Shown in pieces: positions 38,201 through 61,509 of a DNA stretch of 64,000 bases. The DNA is taken from contig JBAJFE010000041.1 of assembly GCA_037903355.1 (NCBI GenBank), forward strand, positions 62,001-126,000, written 5' to 3'. The notes beneath the pieces were generated by a model. It saw only the letters and a program-made list of their open reading frames with translations. It searched no databases and was not told where the DNA came from. Made by a program: the position numbers and the translations under genes. Positions within the stretch are counted from its first letter, which is position 1. Every line of letters starts with the position of its first letter. Source of the stretch: Trichuris trichiura (lineage: Eukaryota; Nematoda; Enoplea; Trichinellida; Trichuridae).

Positions 38201-41200
38201 TAGTACTGGAGGTTGTGTTCGTGTTTATAGGCACTGCAAAAAAAGAAGATGAGAGAATAAAGTAAAACCAACAAAATGTAAGTTAGCAAGGCCCAATAAT
38301 GTTCTGGGTAACATGAACGTTAACGAATTCCTCCTCCATTCTCCAGTGCAGAACACACAAAAGACTTTCCTGGACAATGCTTACGACTAACCGTCGAATC
38401 ACTGGCACTTATACAGAAAAAAGTAATGGAAACTTACCCGCCTCAGAAGTAGTACTGGAGGTTGTGTTCGTGGGTATACGCTCTGCTAAAAAACAAGATG
38501 AGAGAATAAGCTAAAACCAACAAAATGTAAGTTAGCAAGGCCCAATAATGCTCTGGGTAACATGAACGTTAACGAATTCCTCCTCCATTCTCCAGTGCAG
38601 AACACACAAAAGACTTTCCAGGACAATGCTTACGACTAATCCGTCGAATCACTGGCACTTATACAGAAAAAAGTAATGGAAACTTACCCGCCTCAGAAGT
38701 AGTACTGGAGGTTGTGTTCGTGGGTATACGCTCTGCTAAAAAAAGAAGATGAGAGAATAAAGTAAAACCAACAAAATGTAAGTTAGCAAGGCCCAATAAT
38801 GTTCTGGGTAACATGAACGTTAACGAATTCCTCCTCCATTCTCCAGTGCAGAACATACAAAAGACTTTCCAGGACAATGCTTACGACTAACCGTCGAATC
38901 ACTGGCACTTATACAGAAAAAAGTAATGGAAACTTACCCGCCTCAGAAGTAGTACTGGAGGTTGTGTTCGTGTCTATACGCACTGCAAAAAAAGAGGATG
39001 AGAGAATAAAGTAAAACCAACAAAATGTAAGTTAGCAAGGCCCAATAATGCTCTGGGTAACATGAACGTTAACGAATTCCTCCTCCATTCTCCAGTGCAG
39101 AACATACAAAAGACTTTCCATGACAATGCTTACGACTAACCGTCGAATCACTGGCACTTATACAGAAAAAGGTAATGGAAACTTACCCGCCTCAGAAGTA
39201 GTGCTAGAGGTTGTATTCGTGTCTATACGCACTGCAAAAAAAGAAGATGAGAGAATAAACTAAAACCAACAACATGTAAGTTAGCAAGGCCCAAAAATGC
39301 TCTGGGTAACATGAACGTTAACGAATTCCTCCTCCATTGTTCAGTGCAGAACATACAGAAGACTTTCCATGACAATGCTTACGACTAACCGTCGAATCAC
39401 TGGCACTTATACAGAAAAAGGTAATGGAAACTTACCCGCCTCAGAAGTAGTGCTAGAGGTTGTATTCGTGTCTATACGCACTGCAAAAAAAGAAGATGAG
39501 AGAATAAACTAAAACCAACAACATGTAAGTTAGCAAGGCCCAAAAATGCTCTGGGTAACATGAACGTTAACGAATTCCTCCTCCATTGTTCAGTGCAGAA
39601 CATACAGAAGACTTTCCATGACAATGCTTACGACTAACCGTCGAATCACTGGCACTTATACAGAAAAAGGTAATGGAAACTTACCCGCCTCAGAAGTAGT
39701 GCTAGAGGTTGTATTCGTGTCTATACGCACTGCAAAAAAAGAAGATGAGAGAATAAACTAAAACTAACAACATGTAAATTAGCAAGGCCCAATAATGCTC
39801 TGGGTAACTTGAACGTTAACGAATTCCTCCTACATTCTCCAATGCAGAACATACAAAAGACTTTCCATGACAGTGCTTACGACTAACCGTCGAATCACTG
39901 GCACTTATACAGAAAAAAGTAACGGAAACTTACCCGCCTCAGAAGTAGTACTGGAGGTTGTGTTCGTGGGTATACGCTCTGCTAAAAAACAAGATGAGAA
40001 AATAAACTAAAACCATTAAAATGTAAGTTAGCAAGGCGCATTGGCTTTCGGGGTCAGATGAATCTTAAGGAATTCTTCCTCCATTCTCTAATGGAAAACA
40101 TGCAAAAGACTTTCTATAACAATGCTTACGCTAGCGTTCGAATCACTGGCACTTATACAGAAAAAAAGTAAACTTACGCGGCTCAGAACTGTTAGTGGCG
40201 GTTGTATTGAGCGATGGGATTACCACTAGAAAAAAAGAAGATGAGACAATAAAGTGAACCGAATGGAATAATAATTAGCATGTCCGTTTTCTTCTGGAGG
40301 ACATGGGTTTTAACGAATTTCTGCTCCTCTGTGTAGTGTAATGCATGTGAAAAGCTTTTCGTAACGGCGGTTATATTCCTCACTTGTACTCTTTAGCAGA
40401 TTACATCGTCGAGTCCTTTAGAGACGAGTGAGTCTGTTTTCGTTGTGTTTTTATGTCTCCTATGCTTGTATGCGGACATGCAAGAAAAAGGAACAGAAAC
40501 AGACCCGCTTCTGAAGAACTGGATGTTGTATTTCAGATTTTGGAAATCTTGAATACTGGATGTTTCGTAGCGGGGCGATGTTTCATGGTTTGAAACATGG
40601 TAGAATAAAGAGCGCGCAAAGAATAACTTGAACGCAGAAGAGTGATTGTGAGTGTGGCTTCCTGTTGTTCAGGCGATTGAAGCATCGACGGGAGTTTTCT
40701 GCTTGGATGTATGTAGTAAGGACCAGCTGAATTTCTGTAAGTTCTTTCGGGGGGAGCTAGTAAGTGGCCACTGTTGCAGCCAGTATGTAAAGAAGAAGGT
40801 CGTTGCCTGTTCCGTACTAGTTTTTCAGTCGTTTTCCGTGGTGCTAGGAAGAGATTATGGAATGAACTGAAAGTACGTAAGCGATCAAGCAGATTTATTG
40901 CACTTGTTCGAGCGGGTTATGAATTAACGAATGTTCTCTTCAGGCGCGAGTGCAATGTTAGCGCTGTTGGTTTTCATGTGGATAATTAGGTAAATCTAAG
41001 GCGCAGTAGGCGTGCGTTGGAGAAAGTAGAAAAGTATTTGCGCAGGCCACCGGTACTGCTTGTAGTATTAAAGGCCTACTCTGAACAGCGAAACCTCAAC
41101 AGACTGTGAGCAGTAGAGTTTAATGAGTTGGTAGCCTTTAAATTAAACCTTCTGTTGGTAGTGTGGCGAAAGAATGGTTGTTAGCCAAAAGCTTAAGGAG

Positions 41201-43457
41201 AGAAAGACTCACCCTACCGAAGTTGTGCGTTCATTATTGCTCAGGCTGCTGCAGTACTGTTTATAAAATGGATAACCTTTTTGAATTCTCTGCTGACGTG
41301 AAGATAGAAATATCCACACGGACATCGTTACGAGGAGGTATTGGACAGCGTAACCCAATAAAAGTTAAGGCGAGGCACGACGTCTAGTGTTCTTACGATT
41401 TGCAGTAAAGATTACTGTTTTGCGGTCTAGTTATTGCACCAAATGAAAAAAAGGGATGTTAATGTGTGTAAACTTTTGCAGTCGTCTCGCTGAACTTCAA
41501 GAAAAGATGAAGGACTGGAATTTAACAAGCGCATGAGTCAAGCGCGTTTAGTCGAAAGCGTATAATAACTGAAGGAACCAGCAAGAGGCTAATGCTTTCA
41601 GGCAGCCCCGAGGGTAGTTGTAAGGTTGGGAGAAATCTTTCTGTGAGCAAAATACGGGTCAGCAGAAGAAAGGATTAGGGAAAAGGTTCACCTGTTGATG
41701 AGAAAGCATCTGGCACTAAGTCTGCTGAATGCGGTAACATAGCGTGCATTGGGTAAGTGAATGTAGAAGGATCAAGGCGGTTTCTATAGCGATGAAGGCT
41801 GCATTGCGGCAAACGCTTTAACGGGTCCTGTTGAGTTTACGAATAGGAAGCGTGCAGTTCTGCTGGCCAGGATTATGTGGAAAAGCTATGTGATTCCCTA
41901 TGAGAACAGCTCGCTGGGTGCACGTCTTCTTCGAGGCAGGGCTGGAAAGGAATAAGAATACTATAGCCAGACAATGATAGTATTTTAGCCCATGGCGATG
42001 ACAAACCTCTGATTTGCTGATGTGATCAAATGTGAAATGGCCATTTGAGTAAATTTATACAGTAATTGGGTAGTGCCGCTGATGTAGGTACACAGGTATT
42101 GAACAGAAACTGCGCGAAAGCATTCCAAACGGGAACATCCGCATTTGCGCGGTAAGGATGAATGTTCGAAAGCGAATAAAGTTTCAGGAGGAGAATGACT
42201 ATCTGTCCTGTTAAGTTTCATTTAGAAATTCTGAACATGTCTAATGAGGAGCAACCATTTTGAGGATAGCGTTCGTAGTATTCTGCTCCGTTACCTAGTC
42301 GCTGCAGTGTAGTTTTGTAGCAACGCGGGAACGATGCTTGTCGGAAAACAGAAATCATGGAAAACAGTAACAGCCTAAGCGTGAAAGTCTGGAATCCTTT
42401 GCATAATGTTTCGAAGCTCTTTCCCGAAATTGTCAGAGGGTAGATAATCAATAACAACCTGCTCAGTCGATAAATCGAATGAACGTAAAATATTTGTTGT
42501 AATTAAATTTTGCTCCCTGATAAATTTTGATGCTGTGACTGCTTTAACGGTCTTTATCACCTTGGGAAACTGGTCGCAAACACCTGATCAGTATGCACGT
42601 TTTAGAACGACTTGTTTTATAAGGACGGACTATATTTTCTCCCATTTCGTGTGCTATTGTTATCCATGAAAGTGTCTTTAGTAAGCGAAGCTTTGTAACG
42701 CTTACTACTTTTTGTTGTTAAAACGTTTTATGACGGATGCATGAGCCAGAAACTGTATTAGTGATTTCGTTGCTTCTAACATCACATGACTGTGATGGTG
42801 AGCAAGGACATTCCAGTACGCTTTGCTCAGTAAAGGTTGCTTGATCTTGGGAACAGTCGTACGGCCCCTTCGCTCAGTTGTGCCCTTTCCTGTGTACACA
42901 GTTATGTTCCTTCTTGCTGGCTACTGTGCGAGTAAAAGACTTACTCAATTCTAAAGTTAAAAGAAATGTGCAATTATTTGACATCTGTGCCATTGCACAA
43001 GAATGATCATATAGAAAAGTGGGCATTACTGTTGTAACTGAATGGGAAAGGTGCGATGCAGCAAATTAAGCTACTTATATGCAGCTGATTTTTCTGTGAG
43101 CAGTACGTCAGAGTTTCGTGAATTGCTTTTTGTTCAGGTAACCATGAAGGAGTACAGCAGACAGCAGTAGGCTGCACAGATTAAATAGTACAGACAAGTT
43201 GAATAAAGTTATTGCGCTTATGAGCTTCTGGTAGTAGAATGCATTGATCTTTAAATGGCAATAACTTATTCTTACTCCATAGCCCTACCAACGTGTACTT
43301 CATCGCGGACCAGTAAACACCCGCGAACACGTCAATAATTATAACTGAGTGTTATCACAATTTCAGTGTTATTTGTAGAACTTTTACCTTCAACAGCGTT
43401 TATCCCGTTGCACAAAAGCAATATTGGTATTAACAGCAGAATGTAGCGAGAATCCAT
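29225..43457 (-). CDS. Mucin-like single-pass membrane glycoprotein encoded by tandem repeat exons
   Basis: I recognise no named family; the structure is read from splice phase. Exon 43388-43457 encodes a signal peptide (MDSRYILLLIPILLLCNGIN) and ends in phase 1. A divergent exon near 40178-40225 encodes VVIPSLNTTATNSSEP. Nineteen near-identical 45-nt exons follow (35452-39978). Then come 33548-33586 (GQLPPEIGPPNED), 31001-31036 (EGRGLPPTPPIP), 29940-29990 (ETEGEVKKNKTTTVDKD), and 29515-29618 with a transmembrane segment (HIIITFIIVLAVAFLLLC) and RKKRK stop-transfer. The cytoplasmic tail is 29389-29466 and 29225-29338, ending SDSKED. The placed extracellular exons are symmetric phase 1-1. Minus-strand AATAAA lies at 29177-29182. 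Predicted topology: Thr/Ser-rich, N- and O-glycosylated ectodomain, about 63-residue tail. Other exons between 33.5 and 35.4 kb or 40.3 and 43.4 kb may be missing. Confidence 0.65.
35452..39978 (-). repeat. Tandem array of about 249-bp exon-intron units (19 near-identical copies)
   Basis: Exon copies begin at 35452, 35701, 35950, 36199, 36448, 36695, 36944, 37193, 37442, 37691, 37940, 38189, 38438, 38688, 38938, 39187, 39436, 39685 and 39934. Each has, on the minus strand, a pyrimidine tract ending GCAG, a 45-nt exon and GTAAGTTT. The exon reads ERIPTNTTSSTTSEA, VPIDTNTTSSTTSEA, VPINTNTTSSTTSEA or VRIDTNTTSSTTSEA, with an NTT sequon each time. Introns (about 204 bp) are nearly identical and contain GTTAACGAATTC. 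Decayed units flank the array at 34745, about 35200, about 40178 and about 40490. Confidence 0.93.
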
Positions 43458-43464
43458 CGACTCC

Positions 43465-43480
43465 CTGAAAGACAACCCGA
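43465..43480 (-). promoter_or_regulatory. Candidate trans-splice (or 5' UTR) acceptor of the mucin-like gene
   Basis: On the minus strand a pyrimidine-rich stretch ends TTGTCTTTCAG seven bases before the ATG at 43457. If used as an internal coding acceptor it would lead to an early stop, so it more likely receives a spliced leader or a 5' UTR exon. No leader sequence is visible in the genome at this point, as expected for trans-splicing. Confidence 0.4.
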
Positions 43481-44079
43481 AAATGCAGCATTAATGGTCC
43501 TTTGTTCTAATGTTCACAAATTGCAATCTTATTCTGATATACAAAAAACAGCCTGATGAACAACTAACAGGCTAATCGCGGGGAATAACAATGCAGCATT
43601 CTTGGCAATATAAAAAATTAATAGAAAAATTTAAAAGCCGTTTCACTCATTCTCTACAGTACTTACATGCACGTAATGGGAAGGTAGAAATAAAAGCATT
43701 GCACCTTTGCTTCGCCATCCAATTACTCCGACAACCGAGACACTTACGTCTGAAGATTCCAGTCGTACTATTTAAGTTCAAATATAGTTCGGCATGAAGT
43801 TTAAGCACTGCTCAATTTAAGTCTCTTCACTCAAAAAATGAGACTTAACGATTACTGAAACTTTTAAAAAACTGATTAATTTCATTGACTGTTTATGCTA
43901 AGCCTAAACAACTTGTAACGCAAGCGGCAAATAGGAATTAAACGGAGACTTCGAAAACAGCTTCGTCCTGATAGCCGAAGAGCCGCATGAAGATGAAAAG
44001 ATCCGTAGAGGAAACTATTCAAAATTGATAAGCACAGCAGTGTGACCTCACAAAGTTAAATTAAGTTTTTATAATAAAG

Positions 44080-44219
44080 TGCCTTTATTACGGAGTGAAT
44101 GTCCCGTTATATGTAAAATAACTTTTATCTCCGAAACTTTCGGGTCAATCGTGACCCGTAGGCTCCGGAGATTAAAGTTATTTTACATATAACGGGACAT
44201 TCACTCCGTAATAAAGGCA
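44080..44219. repeat. Foldback inverted repeat around a decayed hammerhead core
   Basis: Arms 44080-44133 and 44166-44219 (54 bp each, about one mismatch) contain TTTATTACGGAGTGAATGTC and its complement. The centre keeps the stem II-GAAA part (CGGGTC/GACCCG with AAA), but the CUGANGA strand is lost. Downstream to about 44260 lies the family end GTCCCGTACCAAGA. Confidence 0.85.
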
Positions 44220-44444
44220 TTTCATTATGAAAACTTATAGTCCCGTACCAAGACATCATATCTTCAAATTAAGTTTTTACCACTACATTTGAGCTCAGGA
44301 GTTAACCAGCGTGTTTAAACAAACTTTTCACAACACTGCGGACGCGCTTAGATGGACTTACCTTGAATGGATGAGCAATAATTTGGCGAAGTATTTCAAT
44401 CAATATTTCTTCAAATTGCATGCACGGCGCTGGCAATAAATTAG

Positions 44445-46020
44445 TCAGTATGGTTGTATTAAAATGTGGAAATAATACTTACAGACTGCGCCTGGCAACT
44501 GCAATGTGAGCTTGCCTGTGTAGTCCACTACGCACTGAATTTGTACAACGGCGGTCCGTTTGCATAATTTTAAAGTTACCGCTTCTAATTCTAAATTACC
44601 GCTTGAAAAGTTTAAAACTTTCACCACAGGGCGAACTGCAAATCCACGGCATAAAGGAGACAAATCAACAGCCCAAAAGACGAAGAAACTTTGAACAAGC
44701 GCGACTTAATTTCGTTGCACGACGCTTTAACACTTTACAGGAAAGCTACGTCATACATAAAGACTGAAACAATCCTTGGAACACGACTACAACTAATTCA
44801 GTTGCAAGAAGTTCACTTGCTCACAGTAACTTAGAGATCGTCACTCTAAAAGCACTCCACATTTTCATTGAGTAGTACAAATGATAAGCGACTCTTCCGT
44901 AACCATCAGCAACAAGGTTTCCGAGGAATTTATTCTGTTTAATGTGAAGTTTGATAGGATGAACTAACCTGCCGCTCGCTGCATAAAACATTAATAGACT
45001 CAATTAACGACCGTTGCATAACGAGCGCCTAATTGCAGTGCTAATTCTCGAAATGGAGTTGCACACAAAGTACGGAAAAGCTGAACCATGAGCACTCCGA
45101 ATCCTGAAAAGATTTTTCACACAAAAATGAGGAATCATCTAATTTAAAACCTATTATTCACAACCTCGGATAAGGATTTCTGATCTTAAAATCGTTGCTC
45201 CATTTTTTGCTCACCGTAAGATTTGAGCTTAAAACATTGAAATCTATAATCAAGGAGGGCAAAAGAAATGTAGCTGTCGCAACGGTTGAAATACACTGTA
45301 CATACGAGAATGTTTGCACTTTTTTCGAGCAATCTTCTACGTTCCTTTTCGTTCCGATCCTATCGCAGCATATAGGAGCACCTTGACTTCGCTGCTTAAT
45401 GACTAAATATCGAAAACAAAAGCGCGGCAATGACGAACATAGCCAAATATTTTAAGTTTTGATCAGAATTCAAACTTTCCCTGGTACTGATACTCACAAG
45501 GACAAAATCTCATCGATTTGGTAAACAGTGTTACGTGAAAACTACAAGCCTGTCTTAAAACAACCTTGTAGTCATCGGCAAGAAAGGAAAACTCCTTTGT
45601 AAAGCAAAGTAAGACTTTCCGCGAGCAAATGCTATCACAGTTGTTCAGCACAGAGGCAACAACAAGTTGCAATTACGTAAGATTTACCCAAAACATAGTT
45701 TATTGAAAAAGCAGAGCTTTCATGATCTGCCTTGTTTTGTAGATCAGTGAGGAAAGCAGTTAAACTCAGGCTGCCATTATAAAGGCTTGTTTTCATGTTG
45801 CCGCTTCCATACTGTCCATTCGTATTATCAGTAAAATTCTGCGTGATGCAAACTTTTACTACGTTGAAGTCCATTATATCCGGGCGTTTCGTATCCACAA
45901 CTTTCCGTTGGAGTTTAGACTAGAAAGCTGCGGATACAAAATTCTCAGATGTAACAGGCTTCGCCGTACGGAAATTAGGCAACCCGTTACAAGAAGTAAT
46001 GTATTCAAAATTATTCCCAT
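44445..46020 (-). CDS. Small secreted Cys-containing protein, family not recognised
   Basis: Exons deduced by phase: 45970-46020 (MGIILNTLLLVTGCLIS, signal-peptide-like), 45688-45919 (77 codons, ends phase 1), 45498-45614 (117 nt, phase 1-1) and a last exon 44445-44635. The last exon either reads through to a stop at 44445 or splices at 44483 (153 nt, phase 1-1). Landmarks are FNVVKVCITQNFTDNTNG, ACSFHVTLFTKSMRFCPC and KLCKRTAVVQIQCVVDY. The placed exons include NFT, NGS and NFS sequons. The donor of exon 1 (GTACGG) is weak, and further exons could lie at 45158-45430 or 44821-45003. It shares phase-1 exon logic and strand with the mucin-like gene below it, so the two could also be one locus with alternative starts. 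Confidence 0.4.
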
Positions 46021-46244
46021 CGAAAATATGATACCATAAGAATCATGGGTTTCAGAATCATCTATTTAAAATATTAATAATCACTTTAAAAAATTATTCT
46101 TTAAAATTATGGTCGCTTACGGTTGATAGTAGCTTTGCTATCAGTCCACTTGGCCGCAGCAGCTCTCTCCGTAAGCTCAGTTGAAGTTCTACGCAAAACG
46201 CGTTCGCAACTCTCTGCACCCAATCCAGAGCGTTTAAAAAAGCA
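46021..46244. promoter_or_regulatory. Probable bidirectional promoter region
   Basis: About 220 bp separates the divergent start codons of the small secreted-protein gene (minus, 46020) and Argonaute (plus, 46245). AT-rich near 46050-46110. No specific motif identified; the assignment follows from layout and depends on both starts being right. Confidence 0.3.
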
Positions 46245-48880
46245 ATGGATGCGAAATCGTATGACGAATCACCACGGCACGATGAATGTGAAGCTGCTGA
46301 AATTGCAACTCATGCTGAATATGGAAATGCAGGCGATGTGATTGCGCTTGTTACAAACTTCGTTGAACTGAAGAAGATAGTAACTTCAGAAATCGTCATA
46401 CGGCAGTATGACGTAAAAATAACGGGCAAAGAAACGAAGCTTACAAAAGAAGATAAACAAAATGCTTTCTGGACGTTCGTCCAACAATATCCAAAAACTT
46501 TCACAGATCCTTTCAGTCTTGCATACGATGGTCAGTCGATTCTGTTGGTCAATGATAGCTCGGAAAACAAGGAATTCGAAATTTTGAAAGGAGAAGTCTG
46601 CGTCCACATGCTTCATACAAATTACCCAGTTGGTTTAACAGTTGAAGCAAGGAAGGTTGGCTTGACGAAACTGAAATTCAAAGATGAGCTTCATCAAAGC
46701 TTACCGGCAGAAGCAGCACAACGATCTATTCAAATGTTGAACACAATTCTTTCGCAGGGTCGCCTATGCCCACTAACAGCCAAGCCAGAAAGTTTCTGCG
46801 TAATTGACGGCACAATTTTTGAAGTTGCTTCCAAAATTGACCTTAAAGGTGGCGCCGAAATTCGGCGTGGATTATTTACTGAAGCAAAAATTACCGACGG
46901 CTGTCTTCCTCTGGTCAACGTAGACTTAATGTATGAAACGTTCTACCGCCGACAGACACTACTGCAGTACATCTGCGACGTGTTAAATAGTCGTCAGCAG
47001 AAGCAACGTTATGCCGTAAAGCAGATTCAGTCTGATACGGCTTTGAGCAACAGCGAGTGGAAAATTATTAAGGCTGCGTTGATAGGCCTTCATGTGAACA
47101 CGATATGTAGAGATACTACTTTACAATATCCCATTATTGATGCGGTACCTCAGGCGGCAAAACATGAACTTTTCATGCATGACGGACAAAAAATAAACGT
47201 AGCGGATTATTTCAGAAAAAAGTATGGCGCACTGCAATACCCATGCATGCCAGCAGTTGGGATTGGAAGCAAATCGCAATGCGTCTACCTACCGGTGGAG
47301 ATGTGCCTCATACCCGAGAAGCTGCGCTACGATGGAGCAAAACTGCTGCATGTCCAAAAGATGCTATTGAACCAGAGTCGTCAAATCGACACAGCTACTC
47401 GCCTACAGCACTGCTTGGACATGCTGCAAAAGTTTGAATATCAAAATGACAAATTCCTGAAGAGCTTTGGCATTGCTTTGTCTAGTCATTTCGTTCAAAC
47501 ACGCGGCCGTGTGCTGCAAGCTCCCGCTCTGGAATACAGGTGCAAAAGACTGCCAGTTGTAGTTCACCCCGTCAATGGGATTTGGCAAATGGACGAAAAA
47601 TGTCTATTCAAACCAGCCAACTGTTCCAACTATTCGGCCATTTCATTTTTGCACCGAAACAGGCTGCACAACGTTGTTCAATTTTGCAAAAACGTCGCAA
47701 ACGCTTGCAACGAAATGGGTATGCGCATGTCGACCAACGCTGACATGGTGATACCAGTTGCCAACACTAAAGACCTTGAATGGGCAATCGATCTTGTATT
47801 GGACGTCTACAAGCAGCGTGGCATGACATGTGAACTTATTTTTGTAGCAGTTAACTGTGTGCATCACTATGCGGCAGCCAAATATATAGCTGACGTTAAA
47901 TACGGAATAACGACATGCTGCGTTAAGGCAGACATCTTTCGTAATGCTTTGGGCAATAAATGTACTGGCGCGGTGAAGCGGTTGGCACTTAAGCTAAACT
48001 TAGTATTGGGTGGAGTTAATAGCCATATAGCTGATGACTTCGTAACAAAAACACATTTAATCGGGAAATGTTCACTCGTTTTGGCTGCTGATACAGTGCA
48101 TGTTGGCTCAACTAACAATGAATCACCATTGATCAGAGTACTGGTGGGTAACACTGACGATGACTGCACAAGATACGAGGCTTCAGTTGACGCTGAGTTG
48201 TGCTCCGAAGAAGAACTAACAACTCTAAAACAGCAATTTCGGGAACGCATACTCAGCTACAGAAGTGGCACCGGCCGAAATCCACAGCAAGTTATTCTGT
48301 TCGTTGTCAATGTTCCTGAGAAAATATTCAAAGAAGTGAGAACCTAGGTGACATCGTCAAAAACTTCTTTAAGCCAGCTTTTCCAGGAGTTGCATTGCAA
48401 GTTGAAAGCCTTCAGACTAGCCTGCCATTCTTTGGGCACAGATTACCGCCCAAATCTGACCATAGTGGTTGTCATTACGGAACATCACACCTACTTTACG
48501 GTCAATGACAAAACAATGACCGAAAAAGTATTGGTAACAACACGTCTGCTGCCCATCGGCACTGTAGTCGATCGTCGCATTATTTCGGCTGGTGGGTGTA
48601 ATTATTATTTGAGTAGCAATGCTGAAATGCAGGTAGGATGTGTTCTTGATATGATTCATTCGATCAATTTTGTCCCTACTTGCAGGAATCAAACAAGCCT
48701 ACAAAGTATTACGTAATATACGATGAGAACAAACTAGACGCAGATGTAATACAGGCTATCTCCTATTACTTGTGCTACCTGAATGGATGCGTTACGTACT
48801 CGATTGGCGTTCCAGCACCTGTACACTTTGCGCAGCTTGCCTGTCAAAGGGCTCAACAGCATTTGCAACACGCTCTGTAA
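46245..48880 (+). CDS. Argonaute, WAGO-like, slicer residues partly lost
   Basis: Exons 46245-48335, 48387-48632 and 48686-48880 give 843 aa, typical Argonaute length. The start is the first Met of the long frame. N-terminal, PAZ and linker regions run to about residue 430, with PAZ region YFRKKYGALQYPCMPAVGI and QCVYLPVEMCLIPEKLR. MID follows from about 430 (VNGIWQMDEKCLFKP). PIWI contains KLNLVLGGVNSH, the first catalytic Asp in LAADTVH, YRSGTGRNPQQVILF, ELHCKLKAFRLAC, LPIGTVVDRRI and SIGVPAPVHFAQLA. The second catalytic Asp (normally FRDGVSEGQ) reads FVVNVPEKI, and the His of AHLVAFR is Gln, so target cleavage is unlikely. Such Argonautes act with small RNAs in silencing; worm-specific WAGO proteins share these losses. 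AATAAA at 49092-49097. Confidence 0.9.
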
Positions 48881-49493
48881 GATTTGCATGCCTGCTTACC
48901 AATATGCGACCAATAATATTTGATATGCGTTGCAGGGAGAATGAAGACTTGTCCGACAGCCAAGGGAAGAATGGCTCACGAATAAGTGAAGTACTAACCA
49001 ACGCCATTTCCGTACACGAAAAAATTCGTAATACGATGTATTTTGTCTAATGTGATCGCGTCAGTTGCCTCAGACTAAAATAAAATAGAATAATAAAGCG
49101 TTCGAGATCTCAAATGCCAACTGGCGGCATCTCTGCTTCCATTGGAGTAGCACGCGTTCCAACTTCACAGAATGACTATTGTACTTTGATTCCCCAGCTG
49201 CCCCGCATTTCTACACAAACACGTAAACAAGTTTCAAGCCACTCTGATTAGAAGACTTGCTCCGCCTCCGTTTAGTCAGGAATGTTCTGCTTACAAAAGC
49301 TAAAAAGCTAAATTTAAAAGCAAAGTCCGTACCGAAGACTTGGAAACGATTAGTGACCGGCTTCCAACGATGCACCTGAAACTTTCAAAAAAAGCCCTTA
49401 TGATCTCACCGGTCGCGGGAAGCCCAATGCTACAGTTGCGCATGCGCTCTTTCATAGTCAACAACCCGCCTTTATGCTTTACTCGAAGGTTTT
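48881..49493. other. Convergent 3' ends of Argonaute and myosin V
   Basis: Argonaute 3' UTR with AATAAA at 49092. No independent gene seen. A minus-strand frame at 49300-49497 begins past the myosin stop and has no recognisable motif. Confidence 0.5.

Positions 49494-61509
<12,016 letters not shown>

Noticed and set aside
38659..38877. 72-codon ORF across a repeat unit, read as one protein
   Set aside because: The frame runs through the intron. Only its AERIPTNTTSSTTSEAG part is within the proposed exon.
35452..40200. CRISPR-like or plain satellite array
   Set aside because: Units are ~249 bp with no repeat-spacer alternation, and their splice signals and open frame point to exon duplication in a eukaryotic gene.
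46123..46341. 72-codon plus ORF overlapping the Argonaute start
   Set aside because: Different frame from the Argonaute ORF, with no splice that would join it.
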